DNA from: an uncultured Lachnospiraceae bacterium
Lineage (GTDB): Bacteria > Bacillota > Clostridia > Lachnospirales > Lachnospiraceae
Direction: 5' to 3'
Assembly (NCBI GenBank): GCA_910587765.1
Contig: CAJUNR010000004.1
Coordinates: forward strand, 62,001-126,000
DNA length: 64,000 bases
Made by a program: the position numbers and the translations under genes. Position 1 is the first letter of the stretch. Each line of letters opens with the position of its first letter. The notes below the pieces were generated by a model that did not search any database, was not told where the DNA came from, and saw only the letters and a list, made by a program, of their open reading frames with translations. This document shows positions 43,259-52,273 of this stretch, piece after piece.

Positions 43259-44281
43259 GTGACATTGGAAGAACATATTTTTGATATTCCGTCCGAACAC
43301 GAGCAAAACGTATTCGGACAGTTTGATGCATATTTAAAGAAGATTGAGCGGACGACCGGCGTGTCGGCCATCGCCAGGGACGGAGGACTGAAGCTGGTCG
43401 GCAGCGAAGGGCAGATTCGGCAGGCAAAGCAGGTACTTTTAGAACTTTTGGAGCTGTCCGGGCGGGGCAGCCAGATTACGGAACAGAACGTGGACTATGC
43501 GCTTGCCCTTGCCGCGGAGAAGCGGAGCGGAGCGCTTCTGGACATAGACAAAGAGCTGATCTGCCATACCGTCAGCGGAAAATCCATTAAACCGAAGACG
43601 CTGGGGCAGAAGCAGTATGTGGACGCCATCCGGGACCAGATGGTCGTGTTCGGCATCGGACCTGCCGGTACGGGCAAGACTTATCTGGCGATGGCGATGG
43701 CGATTACCGCTTTTAAAATGAACGAGGTGGAGCGGATTATCCTCACCCGTCCCGCGATCGAGGCGGGGGAGAAGCTGGGATTTCTGCCCGGGGATCTGCA
43801 GAGCAAAGTCGATCCGTATCTCCGTCCGCTCTATGACGCTCTGTATCAGATCATGGGAGCGGACAGCTTTCAGAAAAACATGGAAAAGGGGCTGATCGAG
43901 GTGGCGCCCCTTGCCTATATGCGGGGGCGGACGCTCGATAACGCATTCATCATCCTCGACGAGGCGCAGAATACGACACAGGCGCAGATGAAGATGTTTC
44001 TGACCCGGATCGGCTTCGGCTCCAAAGTGGTGGTGACCGGAGACGAGACGCAGAAAGACCTGTCCCCGGACGTAAAATCCGGACTCGAGGTGGCGCAGAA
44101 AGTGTTGGGAAGAGTGGAAGGGATCGCCTTCTGCCGTCTGACCAGCAAGGACGTGGTGCGCCACCCTCTGGTGCAGAAAATTGTGACCGCGTATGAGGAA
44201 TATGAGAAAAAGACCGCCGGAAGAAAGGAAAGCCATGACACTAAACATAGAAAAAGAGTACGGCCTGGAGCTGGGAATTGA
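43259..44281 (+). CDS. PhoH family P-loop ATPase
   Basis: This 340-aa protein has VFGIGPAGTGKTYLAMAMAI (Walker A, about residues 134-153) and NAFIILDEAQNTT (Walker B, about 232-244). It is the PhoH/YbeZ type associated with RNA metabolism and usually found next to ybeY, as here. The start is GTG 43259, after GCAGGAGAAC. Its 3' end overlaps ybeY by 47 bases. Confidence 0.92.
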   Translation: MTLEEHIFDIPSEHEQNVFGQFDAYLKKIERTTGVSAIARDGGLKLVGSEGQIRQAKQVLLELLELSGRGSQITEQNVDYALALAAEKRSGALLDIDKELICHTVSGKSIKPKTLGQKQYVDAIRDQMVVFGIGPAGTGKTYLAMAMAITAFKMNEVERIILTRPAIEAGEKLGFLPGDLQSKVDPYLRPLYDALYQIMGADSFQKNMEKGLIEVAPLAYMRGRTLDNAFIILDEAQNTTQAQMKMFLTRIGFGSKVVVTGDETQKDLSPDVKSGLEVAQKVLGRVEGIAFCRLTSKDVVRHPLVQKIVTAYEEYEKKTAGRKESHDTKHRKRVRPGAGN

Positions 44282-44732
44282 TTATGAGAACACCGCTCTT
44301 CTGGTGGCGGATCAGGTACTGACCGAAGAAAATTGTCCTTATGAAGCGGAAGTGAGCCTGCTTCTGACTTCGGATGAGCGGATCCGCGAACTGAATCTTC
44401 AGTACCGGGGAATCGACCGGGCGACCGACGTTCTGTCCTTTCCGCAGATTCCTTTTGAGACGCCCGGAGATTTTTCGGTGGCGCAGGAGCAGGAAACGGA
44501 ATGCTTTAATCCGGATACCGGCGAACTGTTCCTCGGGGATATCATCCTCTCTCTGGATCGGGTAAAGGAACAGGCGGAGCACTACGGCCACGGAGTGAAA
44601 CGGGAATTTGCCTTTCTCGTAGCCCACAGCATGCTGCATCTGCTGGGGTATGACCATATGACCGAAGAAGAAGCAGCCATTATGGAGGCGGGGCAGTCTG
44701 CCGTATTACACCATTTGGGCATTGAAAGATAA
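44235..44732 (+). CDS. ybeY: Endoribonuclease YbeY
   Basis: This 165-aa rRNA-maturation endoribonuclease has HSMLHLLGYDH (the zinc-binding HxxxHxxGyDH, about residues 131-141), TDVLSFP and GDIILS. ATG 44235 follows AAGGAAAGCC and lies inside the phoH gene; the longer frame from 44193 is a read-in. YbeY and PhoH are conserved neighbours. Confidence 0.95.
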   Translation: MTLNIEKEYGLELGIDYENTALLVADQVLTEENCPYEAEVSLLLTSDERIRELNLQYRGIDRATDVLSFPQIPFETPGDFSVAQEQETECFNPDTGELFLGDIILSLDRVKEQAEHYGHGVKREFAFLVAHSMLHLLGYDHMTEEEAAIMEAGQSAVLHHLGIER

Positions 44733-44748
44733 AGAGGATGTTTCATTT

Positions 44749-46425
44749 ATGAGTACAACATCTATGAGTACAAAGAATCGAAAAAAAGGTTCTGACTATA
44801 TCGTGCAGGGCGGGATTCTGGCGGCTGCATCGATTCTTGTGAGAATCATCGGGCTGGCTTACCGGATTCCTGTCACAAGGATTCTGGGGCCGGTGGGAAA
44901 CAGTTATTATTCCGCGGCCTTCGAAGTCTATTCCATGGTGCTGCTGATCTCTTCCTTCAGCCTGCCGCTGGCGGTATCCAAGCTGGTCAGCGCAAGGATG
45001 GCGAAGGGGAGAGTGAACAGCGCCCATAAGATCTTCCGGTGTACGATGGTGTTCGCGCTGGTGTCCGGCAGTCTCGGCTCGCTTCTGATCTACTTCGGGG
45101 CCGGATTTTTCAGCAACGTGCTGGTCAGCACGCCGGAGAGCAGGCTTGCGCTCCAGGTGCTTTCACCTACGATTCTGGTGGTGGCGCTGATGGGATGCAT
45201 GCGGGGCTATTTTCAGGGACTGGGTTCCATGGTTCCGACGGCAGTTTCCCAGATTGTGGAGCAGATCGTCAATGCGGCGGTCAGCATCGGCGCCGCATGG
45301 GCGCTGTTTCGCTACGGGGCGAAGCTGGACGCGTTTTTTTCCACGCAGACGGCGGCTTACGCCTACGGAGCAGCAGGGAGCACTCTGGGCACCGGCGCGG
45401 GCGCTCTGGTCGGCTTTCTGTTCCTTGTTTTTATTATGCTGGCTTACCGCAGTGTGATGAAGAGGCGCAGGCGCATGGACCGGGGCGGCGAGGTGGAATC
45501 TACGAAAAGCATTTATTATATGCTGATGCTTACGATTCTCCCGGTGATTCTCAGTACGGCGGTTTACAACCTGAGCGGGATCATCGACCAGGGAATTTTC
45601 AAGCACCTGATGGCTTACCAGAAATATGACAGCATGAAAATCGACGAGCTGTGGGGGATTTTCAGCGGAGAGTACAAAGTTCTGACCAATGTGCCGATCG
45701 CAGTGGCTTCCGCCATGGCTTCCTCCACAATTCCCGTCCTCACAAGGGCGAGGGTTAACAAGGACCGCAGGGAGATGCGCAGGAAGACGGAGAACGCCGT
45801 CCGCTTTGTGATGGTGATCTGCATTCCCTGCGCGGTAGGCCTCTCCGTGCTGGCGGAGCCGATTCTGAAACTGCTGTTCGGCGCGAAAGAGCATATCCAG
45901 ACGTCGGCGTCGCTCCTCCAGATGGGAACCGCGTCGGTGGTTCTGTACGGAATGTCCACGCTGACGAACGGTATCCTGCAGGGGATGGACCGGATGCGGC
46001 TTCCGGTGATCCACGCGGCGGTGTCCCTTGTGCTGCATGTGGGCCTTCTGGTGCTTCTGCTGCTGGCCGGGAAGCTGAACATCTATGCGGTGGTGTGGGC
46101 GAATATTTTCTTCGCCTTTCTGATGTGCGTGCTGAATTCCCGGTCGATCGCGAAGCATATGCGCTACCGGCAGGAGATCGTCCGGACCTTTCTCATTCCG
46201 CTGGCATCGTCCGCTGTCATGGGCGGCGCGGCATACGGCGTGCATCTGGGACTGATGACGGCGGTGAAGAACAATACCGTCGCCACGCTGGCGGCCTGCG
46301 CGTGCTCGGTCGTCGTATATGCGGCGGCGCTCCTTCTGCTCAAAGGCCTCAGGGAGGAGGAACTGCTGGCCTTTCCGAAAGGGCGGATTCTTGTGAAAAT
46401 TGCAAAAAAACTTCGGCTTATGTAA
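44749..46425 (+). CDS. Polysaccharide/lipid-II flippase family, SpoVB-like (MATE/MOP)
   Basis: This 558-aa integral membrane protein has about 14 hydrophobic segments, beginning GGILAAASILVRIIGLAYRIP. It belongs to the MOP exporter group with SpoVB and MurJ, which flip peptidoglycan or polysaccharide lipid intermediates. The spore neighbourhood favours SpoVB, but a role for the glycan made upstream cannot be excluded. The start ATG 44749 follows AGAGGATG. Confidence 0.85.
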   Translation: MSTTSMSTKNRKKGSDYIVQGGILAAASILVRIIGLAYRIPVTRILGPVGNSYYSAAFEVYSMVLLISSFSLPLAVSKLVSARMAKGRVNSAHKIFRCTMVFALVSGSLGSLLIYFGAGFFSNVLVSTPESRLALQVLSPTILVVALMGCMRGYFQGLGSMVPTAVSQIVEQIVNAAVSIGAAWALFRYGAKLDAFFSTQTAAYAYGAAGSTLGTGAGALVGFLFLVFIMLAYRSVMKRRRRMDRGGEVESTKSIYYMLMLTILPVILSTAVYNLSGIIDQGIFKHLMAYQKYDSMKIDELWGIFSGEYKVLTNVPIAVASAMASSTIPVLTRARVNKDRREMRRKTENAVRFVMVICIPCAVGLSVLAEPILKLLFGAKEHIQTSASLLQMGTASVVLYGMSTLTNGILQGMDRMRLPVIHAAVSLVLHVGLLVLLLLAGKLNIYAVVWANIFFAFLMCVLNSRSIAKHMRYRQEIVRTFLIPLASSAVMGGAAYGVHLGLMTAVKNNTVATLAACACSVVVYAAALLLLKGLREEELLAFPKGRILVKIAKKLRLM

Positions 46426-46440
46426 GGAATTTGCGTATAA

Positions 46441-46516
46441 CCCTCTTTTTTCCAGTTCATAATACCAATCAGGAGAGTCTGTTTTTCTCCTGAAAACAGG
46501 GACTGGAAAAGGAGGG
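46441..46516 (+). promoter_or_regulatory. Long stem that could cover the next ribosome site
   Basis: CCCTCTTTTTTCCAGT (46441-46456) can pair with ACTGGAAAAGGAGGG (46502-46516), which includes the ribosome site of the gene at 46520. An inner stem AGGAGA/TCTCCT (46471-46476 and 46486-46491) lies in the loop. The fold could hold translation back; it may also be the flippase terminator. Confidence 0.4.
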
Positions 46517-46519
46517 TTT

Positions 46520-46942
46520 ATGATGTCCAGAAGAACATGGGGAATTACGCTTACGGTTCTGGCGCTGGCGGTTGTGGCCGCGATGGTGTTCTGGTATGCC
46601 AGGAGAGATACTGCGACGCCGCCCGGAGAACAAAAGGGGACGGAGCTGGTGGAGATGATTCCGGCAAAGACCAGTCCGGACCGGGTAGCGCAGCCGGGAG
46701 ATGTCAGGGACATCTCCCCGGAAGAGGCGCGTGAAGAAGGGAAGGAAGAGAATTATGAGTATATCCTCCGCAGTCATGACGGTTATGTGGCAGTCTATGA
46801 GTTTCCCGGAAACGAGATCTACGAATATACGGACGTGATCCTGGAGATCCTCCCGGAAGGGCTGCAGGAAGAGATTCTGGAAGGTAAATATTTGAAAAAT
46901 GAAGAGGAGCTGTACAATTTCCTCGAGAATTATACGAGTTGA
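46520..46942 (+). CDS. BofC-like membrane-anchored protein
   Basis: This 140-aa protein has one N-terminal helix (residues about 6-26), a linker and a C-terminal domain with YILRSHDGYVAVYE and ILPEGLQEEILEGKYLKNEEELYNFLENY. This resembles the BofC C-terminal domain, which in Bacillus regulates sigma-K checkpoint proteolysis. The assignment is moderate because the domain is small. ATG 46520 follows AAAAGGAGGG. Confidence 0.65.
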   Translation: MMSRRTWGITLTVLALAVVAAMVFWYARRDTATPPGEQKGTELVEMIPAKTSPDRVAQPGDVRDISPEEAREEGKEENYEYILRSHDGYVAVYEFPGNEIYEYTDVILEILPEGLQEEILEGKYLKNEEELYNFLENYTS

Positions 46943-46988
46943 GGATTGCGTTTAGCGGCAGTATGTTGTAAATTATAAGTACCGGTCT

Positions 46989-47069
46989 GCAAAGCCTGAA
47001 ACCGGCGGACCTGCCCTGCGCACGGTTCACGGAAATAAGAGATGCGGAAGGTCCGCTGAAAAGCTTTGC
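46989..47069 (+). promoter_or_regulatory. Structured leader of proB
   Basis: Nested pairs GCAAAGC (46989-46995) with GCTTTGC (47063-47069) and GCGGACC (47005-47011) with GGTCCGC (47050-47056) fold the 5' leader of the proline operon, just ahead of GGAGATAAAA and ATG 47092. A candidate promoter, TTGCGT then TAAATT with 17-bp spacing, lies near 46945. No known riboswitch class is recognised. Confidence 0.45.
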
Positions 47070-47091
47070 GGAGGGCAGACTGGAGATAAAA

Positions 47092-47970
47092 ATGACACTG
47101 AGAAAAACACTGAAGGATAAAAAACGGATTGTCGTCAAGGTAGGAACCTCTTCTCTGACGCATCCGGAGACAGGGAATATGGACCTGATCAAGATGGAGA
47201 AGCTGGTGCGGGAACTGGCGGATCTGAACAACCAGGGCCGGGAAGTGATTCTGGTAAGCTCCGGCGCGATCGCGGTGGGACGAAAGGCCATCGGCATGAA
47301 GGAACGCCCGGCGGAGTTGTCCGTCAAACAGGCCTGCGCGTCGATCGGCCAGGCGCGTCTGATGATGATCTATCAGAAGCTTTTCATGGAATACAATCAG
47401 ATCGCGTCTCAGATTCTGATGACCAAAAATACACTGGTCAACGAGACGAACCGGGAAAATGCCAGGAATACTTTTGAGATGCTGCTGTCGATGGGGGCCA
47501 TACCGATCGTAAATGAAAACGATACGGTATCGACCTACGAGATCCGCTTCGGAGACAACGACACGCTGTCGGCCATCGTGTCGGCGCTGGTGCAGGCGGA
47601 TCTGCTGATTCTTCTGTCGGATATCGACGGACTGTTCACGGACGATCCCAACCGGAATCCGGACGCGAAGTTTATCGAATACGTAGACCGAATCGACGAG
47701 CGGTTTCAGAAGATGGCGAAGGGTTCCGCAAGCGATGTGGGCACCGGCGGCATGTCCACCAAGCTGGGGGCGGCAAGGCTGGCCACCTCCGCGGGGGCGG
47801 ATATGATCATTGCCAACGGCGCGGATATGGGAATCATCCACCGGATTATGGACGGGGAGCGGATCGGGACTATGTTCCGGGCGAACCGGATCGAGGATTT
47901 TTATCTGATCGACTATCTGGACGCTCCGCCGGACGGGGAACACCCGGGAGGGAGGAACAATGGACGATAA
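47092..47970 (+). CDS. proB: Glutamate 5-kinase
   Basis: This 292-aa kinase makes gamma-glutamyl phosphate, the first step of proline synthesis. Motifs are KVGTSSLTHP, EVILVSSGAIAVGRK, PIVNENDTVSTYEIRFGDNDTLSAIVS and the KGSASDVGTGGMSTKLGAA loop. The C-terminal PUA domain found in E. coli ProB (about 70 aa) is missing, as in other short Firmicute forms. It overlaps the next gene by 11 bases, and ProA lies two genes on. Confidence 0.95.
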   Translation: MTLRKTLKDKKRIVVKVGTSSLTHPETGNMDLIKMEKLVRELADLNNQGREVILVSSGAIAVGRKAIGMKERPAELSVKQACASIGQARLMMIYQKLFMEYNQIASQILMTKNTLVNETNRENARNTFEMLLSMGAIPIVNENDTVSTYEIRFGDNDTLSAIVSALVQADLLILLSDIDGLFTDDPNRNPDAKFIEYVDRIDERFQKMAKGSASDVGTGGMSTKLGAARLATSAGADMIIANGADMGIIHRIMDGERIGTMFRANRIEDFYLIDYLDAPPDGEHPGGRNNGR

Positions 47971-48181
47971 AAAGATCGCAAGAATCAACGAACTGGCGAG
48001 AAAATCGAAGGCGGAAGGACTGACGGAAGCGGAAAAAAAAGAGCAGCAGCTGCTGAGACAGGAATTTCTCGCGGCCGTCCGCAGCAACCTCAGGAGCCAG
48101 CTCGACAATATTGATGTACAGGAACCCGACGGAACAATTGTTAATCTGGGAGAAAAATATGGAAAAAAACAGAAAAACTGA
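47960..48181 (+). CDS. DUF896 family protein
   Basis: This 73-aa protein matches DUF896 (YnzC) with INELARKSKAEGLTEAEKKEQ and FLAAVRSNLRSQLDNI. These are small helical proteins of unknown function, common in Firmicutes. It overlaps proB by 11 bases and the next gene by 23. Confidence 0.88.
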   Translation: MDDKKIARINELARKSKAEGLTEAEKKEQQLLRQEFLAAVRSNLRSQLDNIDVQEPDGTIVNLGEKYGKKQKN

Positions 48182-49976
48182 GATCAGGACCGAGGTAAAA
48201 CGGCGCAGGGCCGAAGCTTCGGCGGAATATCTTCATGAGGCGAGCCTTCGGATCCGGGAGTGCTTTACGAAGCAGAGAGAATACCGGGAGCAGAACATCC
48301 TTCTGGCTTATGTGGATGCCAAACGGGAAGTGGAAACCCGGCTTCTGATGCGGCAGGCATGGGAGGACGGCAAGAAAGTGGCGGCGCCCCGGGTGGACGG
48401 CGGCGGTATTATGCATTATTACTATATCGAGAGTCTGGACGATCTGGAGCCGGGAAGCTTCGGCATCATGGAACCGAAGCAGGAATGCCCCCTCTGCGAG
48501 ACGGAAGAAGGGCTTCTTTTGATGCCGGGGGTGGCGTTCGACGTGAGCTGTCACCGGGTCGGCTACGGCGGCGGTTATTACGACCGTTATCTGGAGAAGC
48601 ATCCGGGACTGGTACATATTGCGCTGGCATTTGAATTTCAGGTATTTGAAGAGGTTCCCTTCGAGGATCACGATATTCTGCCGGAGATGATCGTTACGGA
48701 GTCCAGAGTTCTGTACCCGCAGGAGAGGAAAGAGAAAACGCTGGAGGAGATCGGCAGAAGCGCCAGAGAGGCGGAACCGGTTCTTCGCACGCTTGGCACC
48801 GTTGAAAAGAACGAGGCGCTGCTTCATGCGGCCTGGATGCTTGAGAACATGAGCGGTTATCTTCTGTCCGAGAACGCCAGAGACATTCAAAGGGCGAAAG
48901 AGAACGGGATGAATCCGGGGCTTTTGGACCGGCTGACGCTGAATGAGGAGCGGATCGGGGGCATGGCGGAAGGACTTCGCCAGGTGGCGGCGTTTCCGGA
49001 TCCGGTGGGAGAGATCCGCTCCATGCGGCAGCGTCCCAACGGTTTGATGATCGGTCAGAAGAAAGTGCCGCTGGGTGTGATCGGCATCATCTACGAGTCG
49101 CGGCCCAATGTGACGGCGGACGCGTTCGGACTGTGCTTCAAGGCGGGCAACGCGGTGATCCTCAGAGGAGGGAGCGACGCCCTCTGCTCCAACCGCGCGG
49201 TTGTGAAGGCGCTTCGCACCGCTCTTGTGCAGCAGGGACTGCCGGCGGATGCGGTGCAGTTCATCGAGGACACCCGGCGGGAGACGGTGCAGGAATTTAT
49301 GAAAATGAACCGTTATGTGGACGTGCTGATTCCAAGAGGCGGAGCGGGCCTGATCCGCACGGTCGTGGAGAACAGCCGGATTCCGGTTATCGAGACCGGT
49401 ACCGGGAACTGCCATATTTACGTGGACGAAAGTGCGGATTTTGACATGGCGGCCGATATTATTTTCAATGCCAAGACCCAGCGCATCGGCGTGTGCAACG
49501 CCTGCGAGTCGCTGGTGATTCATGAGAAGATTGTGGATGATTTTCTGCCGCGCTTAAAGGAGCGGCTGGATGAGAAGCAGGTGGAGCTGCGGGGCGACGA
49601 GCGGGCGAGAAAGGCGGCGGACGGACTGCTTCCGGCGTCGGAAGCAGACTGGGGGACGGAATATCTGGATTATATTCTGTCCGTAAAGACCGTGTCTGGG
49701 ATCGACGAAGCCATTGCCCATATTAACCGCTACAATACCGGGCATTCGGAGGCGATTGTGACTTCCAGCTATGAGAACGCCCAGCGGTTCTTGAATGAGG
49801 TCGATGCGGCGGCGGTGTACGTGAACGCTTCTACCCGTTTTACGGACGGATATGAGTTCGGTTTCGGCGCCGAGATCGGCATCAGCACCCAGAAGCTTCA
49901 CGCCAGAGGACCGATGGGGCTGGAAGCGCTGACGTCCGGCAAATATATTATCTATGGAAACGGACAGATACGATGA
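48159..49976 (+). CDS. proA: 5-formyltetrahydrofolate cyclo-ligase / glutamate-5-semialdehyde dehydrogenase fusion
   Basis: This 605-aa protein joins two enzymes normally encoded separately. Residues 1-190 are 5-formyl-THF cyclo-ligase, with GVAFDVSCHRVGYGGGYYDRYL as the folate/ATP site and KRRRAEASAEYL at the start. Residues 195-605 are ProA (gamma-glutamyl phosphate reductase), with VKVPLGVIGIIYESRPNVTADAF-like sequence, the catalytic Cys in RIGVCNACESL and TRFTDGYEFGFGAEIGIST. Between them no stop and no ATG is seen, though GGAGAGG followed by a CTG could allow a second start. ATG 48159 follows GGGAGAAA and overlaps the DUF896 gene. Confidence 0.9.
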   Translation: MEKNRKTEIRTEVKRRRAEASAEYLHEASLRIRECFTKQREYREQNILLAYVDAKREVETRLLMRQAWEDGKKVAAPRVDGGGIMHYYYIESLDDLEPGSFGIMEPKQECPLCETEEGLLLMPGVAFDVSCHRVGYGGGYYDRYLEKHPGLVHIALAFEFQVFEEVPFEDHDILPEMIVTESRVLYPQERKEKTLEEIGRSAREAEPVLRTLGTVEKNEALLHAAWMLENMSGYLLSENARDIQRAKENGMNPGLLDRLTLNEERIGGMAEGLRQVAAFPDPVGEIRSMRQRPNGLMIGQKKVPLGVIGIIYESRPNVTADAFGLCFKAGNAVILRGGSDALCSNRAVVKALRTALVQQGLPADAVQFIEDTRRETVQEFMKMNRYVDVLIPRGGAGLIRTVVENSRIPVIETGTGNCHIYVDESADFDMAADIIFNAKTQRIGVCNACESLVIHEKIVDDFLPRLKERLDEKQVELRGDERARKAADGLLPASEADWGTEYLDYILSVKTVSGIDEAIAHINRYNTGHSEAIVTSSYENAQRFLNEVDAAAVYVNASTRFTDGYEFGFGAEIGISTQKLHARGPMGLEALTSGKYIIYGNGQIR

Positions 49977-50563
49977 GAGTGATCGCGGGAACGGCGCGCA
50001 GTATGCCGCTGGGGACAGTGAAAGGTATGGACACCAGACCGACGACTGATAAAAGCAAGGAGACGCTGTTTAACATTCTGCAGGCGGATGTGCCGGACTG
50101 CCGGTTTCTGGATTTGTTTGCCGGAAGCGGCGCGATCGCCATCGAGGCGCTCAGCCGCGGGGCGGCGTATGCGGTGCTGGTGGAACAGAGCGCGAAGGCG
50201 GTGCGGTGTATCCGGGACAATCTTGCGTTTACGAGAACAGCCGAACGGGCCGACGTGCACCGATGCGACGTGCTGACGGCGCTGCACCGGATGGAAGGCC
50301 AGAAGCCCTTTGACGTTATTTTCATGGATCCTCCGTATGATCAGGGACTGGAGCGGCAGGTTCTGTCCTGTCTGGCGGACAGTACGCTGGCGGACGAATA
50401 TACGGTGATCGTTGTGGAGGCGTCTTTGCAGACGGATTTTTCCTGGCTGGAAGAGACGGGCTATCACGCATATAAATACAGGAAATACAAGACGAACCAG
50501 CATGTATTTCTGCAGAAGAAAGGACAGATCAATGATTCGAGCGATATACCCGGGGAGTTTTGA
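49973..50563 (+). CDS. rsmD: 16S rRNA guanine(966)-N2 methyltransferase RsmD
   Basis: This 196-aa SAM methyltransferase starts MRVIAGTARSMPL, followed by RPTTDKSKETLFNIL, DLFAGSGAIAIEALSRGA (motif I) and FMDPPYD (the DPPY catalytic loop). It overlaps the upstream stop by ATGA and the following coaD by 32 bases. Confidence 0.95.
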   Translation: MRVIAGTARSMPLGTVKGMDTRPTTDKSKETLFNILQADVPDCRFLDLFAGSGAIAIEALSRGAAYAVLVEQSAKAVRCIRDNLAFTRTAERADVHRCDVLTALHRMEGQKPFDVIFMDPPYDQGLERQVLSCLADSTLADEYTVIVVEASLQTDFSWLEETGYHAYKYRKYKTNQHVFLQKKGQINDSSDIPGEF

Positions 50564-51023
50564 CCCTGTGACGCTGGGGCATCTGGATATTATCAGAAGA
50601 GCCGCGCAGACGGTAGACGAGCTGATCGTGGGCGTACTGAATAACGGGAGCAAGACGCCGCTTTTTACCATTGACGAACGCGTCGGGATGTTAAGAGAAG
50701 TGACGGAAGGACTTTCCAACGTGAAAGTCATGTCCTTTTCGGGGCTTTTGGTGGACTTTGCGAGACAGACGGAGGCGACGATCGTAGTGAGGGGACTGAG
50801 AGCGATCTCGGATTTTGAGTATGAACTGCAGATGGCACAGACCAATCACAAGCTGAATCCCCGGGTGGATACCATGTTTCTGGCGACGGGACTGGAGTAT
50901 TCCTATCTTAGTTCCACGATCGTCAAGGAAGTGGCGTTCTTTGACGGAGATATCCGGGAGTTTGTGCCGGAGTCGGTTGTCGGGAGAGTGCGCGAGAAAG
51001 TGCGCGAGCGCAGGGAAAAGTGA
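50532..51023 (+). CDS. coaD: Phosphopantetheine adenylyltransferase
   Basis: This 163-aa enzyme makes dephospho-CoA. AIYPGSFDPVTLGHLDII gives the TxGH nucleotide site, and YSYLSSTIVKEVA the closing ISST-like motif. ATG 50532 lies inside rsmD after AAAGGACAG; the longer frame from 50412 is a read-in from rsmD. The rsmD-coaD order is conserved in Firmicutes. Confidence 0.96.
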   Translation: MIRAIYPGSFDPVTLGHLDIIRRAAQTVDELIVGVLNNGSKTPLFTIDERVGMLREVTEGLSNVKVMSFSGLLVDFARQTEATIVVRGLRAISDFEYELQMAQTNHKLNPRVDTMFLATGLEYSYLSSTIVKEVAFFDGDIREFVPESVVGRVREKVRERREK

Positions 51024-51061
51024 GGTGTGCGTTTTTAACGGAGAGTGAAAAAGAGTTCCGG

Positions 51062-51937
51062 ATGAGAAAAATGCGGATGAAAAAATATGCGGCCGGGGTC
51101 TGCGCGGCGGCAGCGGCGATGTTCTTCGTTCTGGCCGCCTGCAGTCAGAAGCTGATTGTCCGCCGTTATGAAGAGAAGTCGGCCAAAGTGACAGAGACGG
51201 TGAGGCTTGCAGTGCTGACGGATCTGCACAGTACATTTTACGGAGAGCAGCAGGAGGAGCTGATCCGTGCGCTGGAGGAACAGAGGCCGGATGCGGTATT
51301 GCTGGCGGGGGACATTGCGGACGATCATGTCCCGCATGACGGAACGAAAGCGCTTCTGGAGGCCATCGGAACGGCATATCCCTGTTTTTACGTGACGGGA
51401 AACCATGAATACTGGTCCGGCGAAGAAGAGGCGATCAAGGAGATGATTGCTTCCTACGGAGTGAGAGTGTTGGAAGGGGAGAGCTGTTTTCTCGATGTAC
51501 GGGGAGAACTGCTCCAAATCTGCGGCGTGGACGATCCGGACGGTTTCGGGCAGCGAGGCCGGTATGAACCAGGCGCGATGGCGGAATGGGAGAATCAGCT
51601 TATGCGCTGCAGGTTGGAGCTGGACGAAAAATATTATTCCATACTGATGACGCATCGTCCGGAACCGGTTTCCTACTACACGCACACTCCGGAGGATAAA
51701 CTGCCCGGTTTCGATCTGGTCGCAGCCGGGCATGCGCATGGAGGGCAGGTGCGGATTCCGGGCATTTTGAACGGCCTGCTGGCTCCGAATCAGGGATGGT
51801 TCCCCCAATACGCGGGAGGCCGCTATGAGCTTGGAGACACGGTCATGATCGTAAGCCGGGGCCTGTGCCGCAATTTCCTGCCGCGGGTCTTCAACCGGCC
51901 GGAGCTGGTGATTGTGGTTCTGGAGCCGGCCGGGTGA
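51062..51937 (+). CDS. Lipoprotein metallophosphoesterase
   Basis: This 291-aa calcineurin-like phosphoesterase has metal-site motifs LTDLHS, LAGDI, GNHEYWS and AGHAHGGQ. Residues about 12-26 form a lipoprotein signal with lipobox VLAAC, so it should be anchored on the outer face of the membrane. It resembles the YaeI/YkuE group, whose natural substrates are uncertain. The start ATG 51062 is chosen over GTG 51020 because it gives a proper lipoprotein signal; its ribosome site is weak. Confidence 0.82.
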   Translation: MRKMRMKKYAAGVCAAAAAMFFVLAACSQKLIVRRYEEKSAKVTETVRLAVLTDLHSTFYGEQQEELIRALEEQRPDAVLLAGDIADDHVPHDGTKALLEAIGTAYPCFYVTGNHEYWSGEEEAIKEMIASYGVRVLEGESCFLDVRGELLQICGVDDPDGFGQRGRYEPGAMAEWENQLMRCRLELDEKYYSILMTHRPEPVSYYTHTPEDKLPGFDLVAAGHAHGGQVRIPGILNGLLAPNQGWFPQYAGGRYELGDTVMIVSRGLCRNFLPRVFNRPELVIVVLEPAG

Positions 51938-51997
51938 CGGAAGTACGATATTACGCAAATATGATACAATTTATAGTAAAGACAGGAAGCCGACAAC

Positions 51998-52258
51998 ATG
52001 AAAATTGAATATGCGAAAAAAGCTGTGAAATATATTGAATCATTGGATAAACCGACAAAACAGCGAATTAAGACGGGGATTGAGGGATTAACAGAAAATC
52101 CGCCGAAAGGCGACATAAAGGCCATGCAGGGCTATTTAGACGGCAGAAAACGGTTAAGAATAGGGAAATACAGGATCATATATAATTATGGCCAGGATGG
52201 AGAAATTAAGATATTATATATTATGAATGTTGACGCAAGAGGCGATATTTATAAATAG
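51998..52258 (+). CDS. RelE/ParE-family toxin
   Basis: This 86-aa basic protein has the RelE/ParE pattern (MKIEYAKKAVKYIESLDK, then RKRLRIGKYRIIYNYG and ILYIMNVDARGDIYK). Members cleave mRNA on the ribosome or poison gyrase. It is followed 15 bases later by its likely antitoxin, so the toxin comes first. Base composition is AT-richer than its neighbours, suggesting transfer. Confidence 0.85.
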   Translation: MKIEYAKKAVKYIESLDKPTKQRIKTGIEGLTENPPKGDIKAMQGYLDGRKRLRIGKYRIIYNYGQDGEIKILYIMNVDARGDIYK

Positions 52259-52273
52259 AAAGGAAGTGTTAAT

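Noticed and set aside
45163..46713. 516-aa open frame on the minus strand
   Set aside because: It is the antisense of a clear MATE-type flippase gene with strong family motifs and has no recognisable domains.
48141..49523. 460-aa open frame on the minus strand
   Set aside because: Antisense of the cyclo-ligase/ProA fusion; no motifs.
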